A stretch of DNA of 64,000 nt from Pedobacter sp. PLR (GTDB taxonomy: Bacteria; Bacteroidota; Bacteroidia; Sphingobacteriales; Sphingobacteriaceae): contig NZ_JAPIVQ010000007.1 of assembly GCF_026239675.1 (NCBI RefSeq), positions 310,001 to 374,000 of the forward strand, read 5' to 3'. Shown in pieces: positions 1 through 7,901 of this stretch. The stretch's first letter is position 1; each line of letters begins with the position of its first letter. Position numbers and translations under genes: made by a program. The notes beneath the pieces are model-generated. The model saw only the letters and a program-made list of their open reading frames with translations, did not search any database and was not told the DNA's origin.

Positions 1-27
1 GAGGAATTTCTTAATGACAGACACGCG

Positions 28-300
28 TTATTTTTTGATGATTTCGAAATTACGGTAGCCCTTCAATTCTCCGGGAGTTACTTCTACAGTTTCAATCTTT
101 GCTCTATCCGGACCTTCATTACACCATTCTTCAAAAACTTCTAAAGAGGCATCATCGCCTTCTGCTTCCAGGTATAAGGTACCGTCTTTCTCATTCTTCA
201 CTATTCCGCGGACACCCATTTGATCTGCGATTGCTTTTGTGGTTTCCCTAAAGGACACCCCCTGCACCTTTCCGGTAACTCTTATATTGATGTGTTTCAT
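28..300 (-). CDS. acyP: Acylphosphatase
   Basis: This small cytosolic enzyme (90 aa, normal length for the family) hydrolyses acyl-phosphate bonds. The N-terminal family signature GKVQGVSFR supplies the phosphate-binding loop and catalytic Arg at about residues 10-18. The second signature, GIVKNEKDG at about 32-40, supplies the catalytic Asn. The protein spans the single ferredoxin-like domain with no extension. It is a single gene on the minus strand, and the 139 bp separating it from the next minus-strand gene upstream show no clear promoter or terminator. Family assignment is secure; the physiological substrate in bacteria is generally unknown. Confidence 0.93.
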   Translation of the reverse strand: MKHINIRVTGKVQGVSFRETTKAIADQMGVRGIVKNEKDGTLYLEAEGDDASLEVFEEWCNEGPDRAKIETVEVTPGELKGYRNFEIIKK

Positions 301-439
301 TCTTAATTATTTTGTATATTTTCAATGCTGGTTAAGCAGCTAATTACTGAGGATATTTTTCAGCTCCATACGCTACTTTATCATCGTCTCCAAAGCTAAA
401 AATTCTTCCATAATACTACACAGAAGTCTGTCATCTAAT

Positions 440-1390
440 TTACCAGAACTTTAGCTGAGAAATTCTATCCTTTTCCAATAGAAACTCCTGCCAGATGGCA
501 TCCAGTATTTCCGCAGCAGGCTTTATTTCTTCTAACATTGCAGACACCTGTCCGATTTCCAGTTCCCCTTCTGCTATATTACCTTCAAACATTCCTGATT
601 TGGCTCTTGCGCGACCTAAAAGTTGTCGCAGTTCATCCGCATCGGCACCCTCAGCTTCAGCTTGCGCAACGGCTTCGGCAAAACTATTTTTCAGCAACCT
701 CACGGGAACTATTTTTTTCAGACTCAACCGTGTATCTCCTTCTTTAGCGGCAATGATTTCTGATTTAAAATTCGGGTGCGCAGAAGACTCTTCCGCTACG
801 GCAAAAGCCGATCCAATCTGAACCGCCTCTGCACCCAATGCAAAAGCAGCAAGCATCGCGCTTCCGCTACTGATACCACCGGCAGCAATGACCGGAATTT
901 CCACTGCCTTTGCGACCATCGGAATTAAACACATCGTAGTGGTCTCTTCTCTCCCGTTATGTCCGCCGGCCTCAAAACCTTCCGCCACGATGGCATCCAC
1001 CCCACAGGCTTCTGCTTTTAAAGCGAATTTGGTATTGGCAATCACATGGACCACGGTAATTCCTTTTTCTTTCAGGAAGCCCGTCCAGATGGCCGGATTT
1101 CCGGCAGAGGTAAACACAATCTTCACGCCTTCTTCAACAATGATCCTCATGACCTCTTCCACATTGGGATAAAGTAAGGGCACATTGACTGCGAAAGGCA
1201 AATCCGTTGCCTGTTTACATTTTACAATATGTTCTTTTAATACTTCAGGGTACATTGATCCGCCACCGATGATGCCCAGTCCGCCGGCATTGGATACGGC
1301 CGAAGCCAATCGCCAGCCGCTACACCAGACCATTCCGGCCTGAATCACCGGATATTTGATTTGAAATAAGGTCGTAATCCTGTTTTTCAT
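440..1390 (-). CDS. Nitronate monooxygenase family FMN-dependent oxidoreductase (2-nitropropane dioxygenase / FabK-like)
   Basis: This is a 316-aa TIM-barrel flavoprotein. The N-terminus reads YPVIQAGMVW, followed by the glycine-rich GGLGIIGGGS. The segment EAGGHNGRE at about residues 140-148 carries the His used as catalytic base in nitronate monooxygenases. AAGGISSGSA and ALGAEAVQIGSAF form the FMN phosphate-binding loops. The family oxidises alkyl nitronates, and close relatives (FabK) reduce enoyl-ACP; sequence alone does not settle which. The stop codon of the upstream amidohydrolase gene directly abuts this ATG (TAA then ATG), so the two are almost certainly co-transcribed and translationally coupled. 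Confidence 0.88.
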   Translation of the reverse strand: MKNRITTLFQIKYPVIQAGMVWCSGWRLASAVSNAGGLGIIGGGSMYPEVLKEHIVKCKQATDLPFAVNVPLLYPNVEEVMRIIVEEGVKIVFTSAGNPAIWTGFLKEKGITVVHVIANTKFALKAEACGVDAIVAEGFEAGGHNGREETTTMCLIPMVAKAVEIPVIAAGGISSGSAMLAAFALGAEAVQIGSAFAVAEESSAHPNFKSEIIAAKEGDTRLSLKKIVPVRLLKNSFAEAVAQAEAEGADADELRQLLGRARAKSGMFEGNIAEGELEIGQVSAMLEEIKPAAEILDAIWQEFLLEKDRISQLKFW

Positions 1391-2569
1391 TTATGCTAAT
1401 CTTTTAATCTTACCTGTAATCCACATTTCCCCATCTTTATCCACAAATTCGAGCAGATTGATACCAGGAGTTTTTCCGGGGCTAAAACTTCCGAAACGAT
1501 CCTCAATCCCTAAAAACTCAGCACCGTTAATTGTTGCCCAGTTCAGCAAGTCCGCTAAAGAGATTTTGAAATGTTCCTGCAATGTTTTCATTTCTGCTAC
1601 AATACTCAGCTGATCGTTGCTGGCCAGACTGTCCGTCCCCAGTGTGAGCTTTACACCGGCTGCTAAAAACAAGGGAAGCTCCGGCAATTTATTCTCTATG
1701 TATAAATTTGCATTCGGACATAAACACCAATATACCCCCCGGTGGTTTTCTTTTGCAAAGTTCAGGTCGGACTTGCTGGTAAATGTATTGTGTACTAATA
1801 ATGTTTTTAGTGCGGGAGAGAGTTTGGGTAAATAAGAGCGTAGCGAGGTTTCTCCTGTTGCTTTGAAAAAGTCAATATTTAAACCGAGGAATTCATACAG
1901 TTTCAAAAAACTTCCGGATTTATGTTCGAAGAACTCGTTCTCTTCCGGGGTTTCCTGATTATGAATACTGACCAGGTCCTGATGTTCTTCCGCTTCCCTG
2001 CTGATTTCCTTAAAAAGATTATCGGAGACCGAGTAAGGCGCATGTGGAACGATCGAAGCATTTAAAGGTCGAAAAGCTTTTTTCATGATTTTCGCTGCTT
2101 CGATAATATCGGAAGCTTTCTCCGGGTTGAAACCCATTGCTTCTATAAAGGTATGGTAATAGATTCCGCTGATTTCTTTGACTTCTTTCGAGATCAGTTT
2201 ATTGGAAATATCCCCAACCGCCACAATCCCCTGCGCATACATCTTTCTATCTGCGGTTTCCATGGCATCAATTACTGCTGCATCATCAGCCTGTCTTTGT
2301 CGGATCACCTGCTCCACAAATCCCGGAAGTCCGGTATGCTTTGCAATTTTTCCCTCCAGGTGAGAGAGCTCCAGATGGCAATGGGTATTCACAAATCCGG
2401 GAACCAGGATACCTTCATAAAATTTAACATCGCTGATCCCTTTCGACTGCGCTTCGGCGGCCGTCAGGATTTCCAGAATTAAACCATTGGAATCCAAAGC
2501 AATTACTCCTTCTTTCAAAGGCCCGGAACTTACCGGATAAACATACGATGCAGAGATATAGGAAATCAT
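1391..2569 (-). CDS. Metal-dependent amidohydrolase (deaminase-like)
   Basis: The start is placed at the ATG whose complement lies at 2567-2569. The longer open frame to 2668 adds 33 residues that do not resemble the family, while the protein from MISYISASYVYP onward begins exactly as amidohydrolases do. The metal-binding NTHCHLE motif lies about 60 residues in, followed by a PHAPYSVS segment and the late GTDSLASND segment with the catalytic Asp. These features fit the cytosine/guanine/adenosine-type deaminase and chlorohydrolase branch. It resembles aminodeoxyfutalosine deaminases in layout, but the substrate cannot be named. It is first in a two-gene unit with the nitronate monooxygenase-like gene immediately downstream. 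Confidence 0.82.
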   Translation of the reverse strand: MISYISASYVYPVSSGPLKEGVIALDSNGLILEILTAAEAQSKGISDVKFYEGILVPGFVNTHCHLELSHLEGKIAKHTGLPGFVEQVIRQRQADDAAVIDAMETADRKMYAQGIVAVGDISNKLISKEVKEISGIYYHTFIEAMGFNPEKASDIIEAAKIMKKAFRPLNASIVPHAPYSVSDNLFKEISREAEEHQDLVSIHNQETPEENEFFEHKSGSFLKLYEFLGLNIDFFKATGETSLRSYLPKLSPALKTLLVHNTFTSKSDLNFAKENHRGVYWCLCPNANLYIENKLPELPLFLAAGVKLTLGTDSLASNDQLSIVAEMKTLQEHFKISLADLLNWATINGAEFLGIEDRFGSFSPGKTPGINLLEFVDKDGEMWITGKIKRLA

Positions 2570-2855
2570 AGGTACAAAGGAAAGATATTTTTTCCAATCT
2601 CTTCCTTCCTTCGGGATCCGTTCTACCTCCGTTCCAGCTGCGCCCCTATCCTGATGACCATTATACAATGGTTACAAGATGGTTGGATGATCCTTCCTTG
2701 ATCCTCAGGACCTTCCAAAGGTTGAGTAAGGGTTATGTACCCCCTATGTAACGATTATGCTAATGTAGCCTCAGACTGAACCCATACCGGACACATCCCG
2801 AACGCAATCTGTATATTAGTAATACACTGATTGCTAATTCATTAATCATCAAACT

Positions 2856-3791
2856 ATGGGAAGTTTAAACAATGGTTTATTTGGCGCTTTTAATGGCCGC
2901 GTAGGCAATCTGGTAGGCTATACGCTCAATGGAAAAAACGTGATCAGGGTAATCGGACATACCACAAAACCGCCAACCTTACCCAAGCTGGCCAATTTTC
3001 AAAAGATGACCGTTGTGAATGAGTTCCTGCGGAAAATGCAGGGTTTCCTCAAAATAGGTTTCCAGCATGAAGTATTGGGGACAGATAGAAACACCTATAA
3101 TGAGGCGCTTTCCTATAATAAAAAACACGCTTTAAAGGGTGAATATCCAAACATCAGCATCGATTATCCTAAAGTGATGCTGAGTAAAGGCAGCCTGCGT
3201 CCGGCAGACCATCCAATCATTTCAAAGCCAGCTACCGCTGAAGGCATCGTATTTCAATGGGAAGTACCTGCCCATCTGCAAAACGGACATATTCACGACA
3301 GGGCCATGTTGCTCATACACTTCCCCGAATCAAAAACTTCTTATTCCATCTTTAGTGGCGCAAGAAGGCATGAAGGAAAAGACACGCTTTATATCGATCC
3401 CAACCTTTACGATGAGCAGATGGAAGCCTATATTACTTTCATTTCGCCTGACGGCGAAGAGATTTCAGACAGTGTTTATGCTGGTTCCATCGCCAAAAAC
3501 CCCGTTAAGGAGGTTAATAATACAGAATTGATTGAAAAGGTAAAAACCGAAAAGGAAAACACAACTCATGATAACGCGGGACCTGCAGGAAGTAAAAAAT
3601 CCAGCGCAGCAACAACAGCGCATCAACTCCTTAAAGCATCAGCCATTGATAAAACAACAGGCAAACCACTTTACAGCAGCAGTTTTTGCGCCCGGATTAC
3701 CCAGCCGACAAACCTATTTCAATTCTCCGACAGAAAAAACCACAACATATATCCTCCTTTACTGACTATTTTACCGGCAGCACCTTGCTGA
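2856..3791 (+). CDS. DUF6266 family protein with unusual C-terminal extension
   Basis: The first ~220 residues match the DUF6266 family of Bacteroidota: the opening MGSLNNGLFGAFNGRVGNLV, a conserved NGKNVIRVIG segment, and an end near SDSVYAG. No signal peptide or catalytic motif is visible, and the function is unknown. The ~90 residues that follow (rich in Lys, Thr, Ala, ending in AAPC) look unlike the domain. Another frame is open over 3568-3765, so a frameshift or a recently extended reading frame is possible. The gene is monocistronic, with a 286-bp spacer on its 5' side. Confidence 0.75.
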   Translation: MGSLNNGLFGAFNGRVGNLVGYTLNGKNVIRVIGHTTKPPTLPKLANFQKMTVVNEFLRKMQGFLKIGFQHEVLGTDRNTYNEALSYNKKHALKGEYPNISIDYPKVMLSKGSLRPADHPIISKPATAEGIVFQWEVPAHLQNGHIHDRAMLLIHFPESKTSYSIFSGARRHEGKDTLYIDPNLYDEQMEAYITFISPDGEEISDSVYAGSIAKNPVKEVNNTELIEKVKTEKENTTHDNAGPAGSKKSSAATTAHQLLKASAIDKTTGKPLYSSSFCARITQPTNLFQFSDRKNHNIYPPLLTILPAAPC

Positions 3792-3872
3792 TCCTCCAAA
3801 ATTAACTATAAAACAGGCTAAAAAATAAAACCGGCTGACATAGGGTTGTCAGTCGCTCCTCTTTTCTTTGTG

Positions 3873-3966
3873 CTACAATTCAAACACAAGCTTTATAACT
3901 TAACTGTTCTACCATTCAACACACAAGTTCTAAAACTCAACTGTTCTACAATTTAAAACATAACGA
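3873..3966 (+). repeat. Imperfect tandem repeat (about 2.5 copies, 36-37 bp unit)
   Basis: Copies begin at 3873, 3909 and 3946, each with CTACMATT. The first two run through a CA-rich body and end in AACTNAACTGTT; the third is cut short by the DinB-like gene's start. The repeat lies entirely in the presumed 5' leader of that gene. It is A/C-rich and would be poorly structured as RNA. Confidence 0.6.
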
Positions 3967-3967
3967 A

Positions 3968-4465
3968 ATGGAAATGATTAAAATGTTCCTGGAGGAACTC
4001 GCTCAGGAAGCACAGACTACGCGTAAAATGCTGGCCATCATACCTGCTGAAAAATTCGACTGGCAGCCACACCCAAAAAGCATGAAGGTAAAAGCACTTG
4101 CCAGCCATATTGCCGAGTTACCCACCTGGATTACCTATGCGGTAACTACTGATGAGCTGGACTTTGCGACCATGCCTTATGAGCCAAAAGACTTACAAAC
4201 CAATGCTGATCTGATGACTCTTTTTGAAGAATCTCTGGAAGATGGCCGTTCGCACTTATCCGCAGCAAAAGAAGAAATCCTGTCGGAACCCTGGATTTTA
4301 CGAAATGGAGAACAAATTTATTCTACGTTCACAAAGGGTAGTCTGATCCGACACACTTTATCCCAGATTATCCACCACAGAGCACAGCTAGGGGTCTTTA
4401 TGAGGTTATTAGACATCCCGATTCCGGGCAGTTACGGGCCTAGTGCTGACGATCCTAAATTTTAG
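3968..4465 (+). CDS. DinB family / YfiT-like putative metal-dependent hydrolase
   Basis: This is a 165-aa four-helix bundle protein of the DinB/DUF1572 type. The three-His metal site is recognisable: one His in ALASHIAEL at about residues 46-54 and two in QIIHHRAQLGVFMR near residue 140. The PGSYGPSADD ending is typical of the family. Members include DNA-damage-inducible proteins and thiol transferases; the reaction here cannot be assigned. No signal peptide is present, so it is cytosolic. It stands alone, preceded by a tandem repeat that forms its leader. Confidence 0.85.
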   Translation: MEMIKMFLEELAQEAQTTRKMLAIIPAEKFDWQPHPKSMKVKALASHIAELPTWITYAVTTDELDFATMPYEPKDLQTNADLMTLFEESLEDGRSHLSAAKEEILSEPWILRNGEQIYSTFTKGSLIRHTLSQIIHHRAQLGVFMRLLDIPIPGSYGPSADDPKF

Positions 4466-4550
4466 AATATCATAGCTTTACAATATTTTGATAGTTTATG
4501 TGGGTATATTTTGATTTCTTTGTAAACTGAAACAATTTATACCCATACCC

Positions 4551-5612
4551 ATGTCTGATTCTACCACCCGATTAAATAAATACATTAGTGAGAGCGGTCT
4601 GTGCTCCAGAAGAGCTGCAGACAGATACATAGAACAAGGAAATGTATTTATCAATGGCCGGAAAGCCAAAGTAGGCGACCAGGTATTATTCGGGGATATC
4701 GTTACGGTGAATGGCCAGACCATTGAGCCAAAAGAAGTTGAAAATTCTATCTTAATCGCTTATAACAAACCTGTCGGCATTACCAGTACTACTGAAGCCG
4801 GGGTAAAAAGCAATATGGTGGATCATGTAAACCACAGCGAAAGGGTTTTCCCTATCGGCCGTCTGGACAAAGATTCACAAGGCTTGATTTTCCTGACTAA
4901 TAACGGAGATATTGTAAACAAGATCCTTCGCGCAGGAAACAACCACGAAAAAGAATACGTTGTAACCGTTAACAAACCGATTACAGAGTTATTCATCACT
5001 GGCATGGGCAAAGGTGTTCCTGTATTGGGCATGATGACCAAAAAGTGTAAAGTAACTAAAGAAAGTACTTTTACTTTCAAGATTGTGCTTGTTCAAGGCC
5101 TGAACCGTCAGATCAGAAGAATGTGTGAGCATTTCGGATTTGAGGTGACGAAACTGGAACGTACCAGAATCATGAATGTAACGCTAAAAGGTATTCCTGT
5201 TGGCGAATGGAGAGAACTTACTCCGGCAGAGCAAACAGAGATTTTCAACCTTGTGGCGAAATCAAGCTCTTTAGAAGCAGCATCAGCAGCGAAAAAAGCA
5301 AAGAAACCAGTAACAGAAGAATTCGAAGCAGCACCTGCTCCGAGAAAGTTTTCTTCAGGCAGACCTGGTGGCCCACCAAGACCAGGCTCAGCAAGAGCTG
5401 GCGGAGCAAGATCAGCCGGACCAAGATCAGAATCTGACGGACCAAGATCGGCTTCGGGTAAACCAAGAGCGGATAAAAAATCAGGCAGTCCTTACCGTGG
5501 TGCTTCCTCAACTACCGATTGGAACAAGAGCAACGGACCAAGCAAAAGACCAGTAAGACCTTCAAGAGGAAACTCGGGTGCACCTGGAAAAAGCAGAGGA
5601 CCAAAGCGTTAA
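4551..5612 (+). CDS. rluF: 23S rRNA pseudouridine(2604) synthase, RluF type
   Basis: The enzyme isomerises a uridine in 23S rRNA to pseudouridine. Residues 1-60 form an S4 RNA-binding domain (RLNKYISESGLCSRRAADR). The RsuA/RluF catalytic domain follows, with GRLDKDSQGL at about 103-112 holding catalytic Asp106 and the late family segment GLNRQIRRMCEHFG. From about residue 240 to the C-terminus runs a low-complexity tail rich in Ala, Pro, Gly, Arg and Ser, a common Bacteroidota addition that probably adds RNA affinity. A strong terminator follows the gene. Confidence 0.9.
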   Translation: MSDSTTRLNKYISESGLCSRRAADRYIEQGNVFINGRKAKVGDQVLFGDIVTVNGQTIEPKEVENSILIAYNKPVGITSTTEAGVKSNMVDHVNHSERVFPIGRLDKDSQGLIFLTNNGDIVNKILRAGNNHEKEYVVTVNKPITELFITGMGKGVPVLGMMTKKCKVTKESTFTFKIVLVQGLNRQIRRMCEHFGFEVTKLERTRIMNVTLKGIPVGEWRELTPAEQTEIFNLVAKSSSLEAASAAKKAKKPVTEEFEAAPAPRKFSSGRPGGPPRPGSARAGGARSAGPRSESDGPRSASGKPRADKKSGSPYRGASSTTDWNKSNGPSKRPVRPSRGNSGAPGKSRGPKR

Positions 5613-5656
5613 ACATAATTTGACTGTCATAATCCGGCAGTAAATCCATACTTTTT

Positions 5657-5696
5657 AAGCCAGCAAAATCAATTTTTGCTGGCTTATTCTTTTTTT
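5657..5696 (+). terminator. Rho-independent terminator after rluF
   Basis: A 12-bp perfect stem (AAGCCAGCAAAA at 5657-5668 with its complement at 5674-5685) has a 5-nt loop and is followed by a T-rich stretch ending in seven T at 5690-5696. Its 3' arm also contains the TTTG used as the -33 element of the next promoter. Confidence 0.88.
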
Positions 5697-5707
5697 AGGT
5701 AACTTTG
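5675..5707 (+). promoter_or_regulatory. Bacteroidota-type promoter of rlmN
   Basis: TTTG at 5675-5678 and TAACTTTG at 5700-5707 are separated by 21 bp, matching TTTG-N19..22-TAnnTTTG. The initiation site would fall at or just before the ATG at 5714, so the mRNA would be nearly leaderless. This argues against a TTG start at 5705, which lies inside the promoter. Confidence 0.75.
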
Positions 5708-5713
5708 CATCAA

Positions 5714-6763
5714 ATGCTTACTACAAAAAAAACCGACATACGTTCACTGGACCTTCCTCAGCTGCAACAACACTTTATTAACATGCAGGAACCTTCTTAC
5801 CGTGCCAAACAGGTCTACCAATGGCTATGGGAGAAATCTGCGCGCTCATTTGAGGAAATGAGTAACCTTTCTAAAGACCTTAGAAAGAAACTGGATGAAA
5901 ACTATGCGATCAATGTAGTTGAAGTAAATAACTCCCAATTTAGTAATGACCAGACCATCAAAAGTTCGTTCAGACTCTATGATGGTAATATTGTAGAAGG
6001 CGTACTGATTCCTATGGAAGAGCGTATGACCGCCTGTGTGAGTTCACAGGTAGGTTGCAGTTTAACCTGTAAATTCTGTGCTACAGGATATATGGACCGC
6101 AAACGTAACCTGAATGCTGATGAGATCTATGACCAGGTGGTTTTGATTGATCAGCAGGCGAAGAAAAACTACAATGCCCCTTTAACGAATATCGTTTATA
6201 TGGGCATGGGTGAGCCATTGCTAAACTACGCCAATGTATTAAAGTCTATTGATCGTATTACCGCACCAGACGGATTGAACATGTCGTACAAACGCATTAC
6301 AGTCTCTACTGCCGGTATTGCCAAGATGATCAAGAAACTAGGCGATGACGGGGTTAAATTTAACCTGGCCATTTCTCTGCATGCGGCAAATGATAAGAAA
6401 AGAAATGAAATCATGCCGATCAATGAGCAAAACTCCTTGAAAGCGCTGGAAGAAGCTTTAAAATACTATTTCTCTAAAACAAAGAACCCGGTTACTTACG
6501 AATACATTGTATTCAACAATTTCAATGATGAGATTGAAGATGCGATGGAACTGGCAAAATTCTGTAAACACGTACCTTGTAAAGTAAACTTAATTGAGTA
6601 CAACCCGATTCAGTTTGCTGACTTCCTGAATGCAGAAGGTGATAAAATTGATGCTTTCTCTACCTACCTGAAAAATCAGGGTGTAAATACCAACATCAGA
6701 AGAAGCAGAGGTAAGGATATTGATGCTGCCTGCGGACAGCTTGCCGTAAAAGAGCAAAACTAA
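5714..6763 (+). CDS. rlmN: Dual-specificity 23S rRNA (adenine-2503-C2)/tRNA methyltransferase RlmN
   Basis: This radical-SAM enzyme methylates C2 of A2503 in 23S rRNA and of A37 in some tRNAs. The [4Fe-4S] motif CSLTCKFC lies near residue 115, after a conserved SSQVGC segment. YMGMGEPLLN and STAGI are further family motifs. The C-terminal DAACGQLA holds the Cys that forms the methyl-Cys/protein-RNA intermediate. Length (350 aa) is normal. ATG 5714 is preferred over the in-frame TTG at 5705 because the TTG overlaps the -7 promoter element. The comF gene follows 46 bp downstream. Confidence 0.95.
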   Translation: MLTTKKTDIRSLDLPQLQQHFINMQEPSYRAKQVYQWLWEKSARSFEEMSNLSKDLRKKLDENYAINVVEVNNSQFSNDQTIKSSFRLYDGNIVEGVLIPMEERMTACVSSQVGCSLTCKFCATGYMDRKRNLNADEIYDQVVLIDQQAKKNYNAPLTNIVYMGMGEPLLNYANVLKSIDRITAPDGLNMSYKRITVSTAGIAKMIKKLGDDGVKFNLAISLHAANDKKRNEIMPINEQNSLKALEEALKYYFSKTKNPVTYEYIVFNNFNDEIEDAMELAKFCKHVPCKVNLIEYNPIQFADFLNAEGDKIDAFSTYLKNQGVNTNIRRSRGKDIDAACGQLAVKEQN

Positions 6764-6809
6764 ATCCCGTATTTCAACCAGGCAATGGCTAATCAACATA
6801 GATTAGCCC

Positions 6810-7508
6810 ATGCCCTTCTCCATTAAGAAAATTCATGACCTGATACAGCTGCTGTTTCCAATGGCCTGTTATGGTTGTGCGCTGCCTTTAATGAACGGCG
6901 AATCGGAAATTTGCAACACCTGCCTGGAAAGCCTGCCCTTTACCGACCACCACCTTCACCAGGAAAATCTGGTGGCCAAACAGTTCTGGGGACGAATCCC
7001 CCTGAATGCAGCCATGGCTATGCTTTTCTTTAAAAGAGGAAATGCGACAAGACAACTCATCCACCATTTAAAATACGGCAACCACCCGGAGCTTGGGCTA
7101 AAGCTGGGTATCCTGCTCGGAGAACGATTACTGAGCGCTCCACAGTATCAAGCTATAGATTTCCTGATTCCAGTACCCCTGCACCTTAAAAGAGCAGCAC
7201 AACGTGGCTATAACCAGAGCGACTATATTGCCCGTGGCATTTCGCAGGTATTGGAGGTTCCCCTGAGCAACCGCCACCTTTTCCGCAAATCTGCAACCGA
7301 TAGTCAGACCCGAAAAGGCAGGTTCCTTCGCTTTGAAAATATGGCCACCGCCTTTGAACTGCAAAATGCAGAAGAACTCGAAAACACCCATATCTTACTG
7401 ATAGACGATGTGCTCACTACAGGAGCAACGATGGAAGCCTGTGCGCTAACCCTGCTCCAGGCCATGCCGGAGAAGATCAGCATTGCCGCTCTGGCTTTTG
7501 TAAAATAA
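6810..7508 (+). CDS. comF: ComF family protein (phosphoribosyltransferase-like)
   Basis: The 232-aa cytosolic protein has an N-terminal double-Cys zinc-finger-like segment (CYGC ... CNTC at about residues 20-40) and a type-I phosphoribosyltransferase fold ending in the PRPP-loop motif ILLIDDVLTTGAT at about 196-208. ComF proteins support DNA uptake or replication restart in competent bacteria. It lies 46 bp after rlmN and may be read from the same promoter. A spacer with two duplicated hairpin elements follows. Confidence 0.88.
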   Translation: MPFSIKKIHDLIQLLFPMACYGCALPLMNGESEICNTCLESLPFTDHHLHQENLVAKQFWGRIPLNAAMAMLFFKRGNATRQLIHHLKYGNHPELGLKLGILLGERLLSAPQYQAIDFLIPVPLHLKRAAQRGYNQSDYIARGISQVLEVPLSNRHLFRKSATDSQTRKGRFLRFENMATAFELQNAEELENTHILLIDDVLTTGATMEACALTLLQAMPEKISIAALAFVK

Positions 7509-7556
7509 AAAATCAGCGTTCATGAAACAATCCTTTACTCCGCTCGTTTATATAGG

Positions 7557-7613
7557 TGAGAGCGTTAATTTAAGATGGTAAAGGCCGGCATACCTGGTAT
7601 AGGTTGCCGGCCT
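7557..7613 (+). repeat. 18-bp element copy 1 plus hairpin
   Basis: TGAGAGCGTTAATTTAAG occupies 7557-7574. It is followed by a hairpin at 7582-7613 whose outer stem is nine perfect pairs (AGGCCGGCA with TGCCGGCCT). No T-run follows, so it is not a typical intrinsic terminator. Strand is arbitrary. Confidence 0.6.
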
Positions 7614-7758
7614 CTTACTGTCTAAATCAAAAGCAAGGTTTCTGCCCCCGGAACGTCATTAAAGCTCATTTCTAATTTTTTTCCGGTTAACTCAAGTAAA
7701 TTCACAAATAAATCTAAAAACATTTTGATTACTCAAATATATTCCTTTACTTTGACCC

Positions 7759-7812
7759 TGAGAGCGTTAATTTAAGGGTCGATACCTTCACTTCTGTGGA
7801 ATATCGGCCCTT
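7759..7812 (+). repeat. 18-bp element copy 2 plus hairpin
   Basis: The same 18 bases as at 7557 recur at 7759-7776. The hairpin here (7774-7784 paired with 7802-7812, 11 bp with one G:U) has an unrelated stem sequence. In this copy the stem begins inside the last three bases of the element. Confidence 0.6.
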
Positions 7813-7901
7813 TATCATTTCTAATAATTCCGCTTTTACAGCCCCTTAATTTTAAGAAAATCGTTGATTACGTATGGAAACGTGGTTTTAACCGAATGCG
7901 G

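Larger units (their letters stand above)
7509..7901. other. Intergenic spacer with duplicated element and two hairpins
   Basis: This 393-bp spacer lies between convergent genes (comF and a hybrid kinase). It has no convincing open frame. It holds two identical 18-bp elements, each leading directly into a GC-rich hairpin (see separate entries). The rest is A/T-rich without recognisable motifs. Confidence 0.6.
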
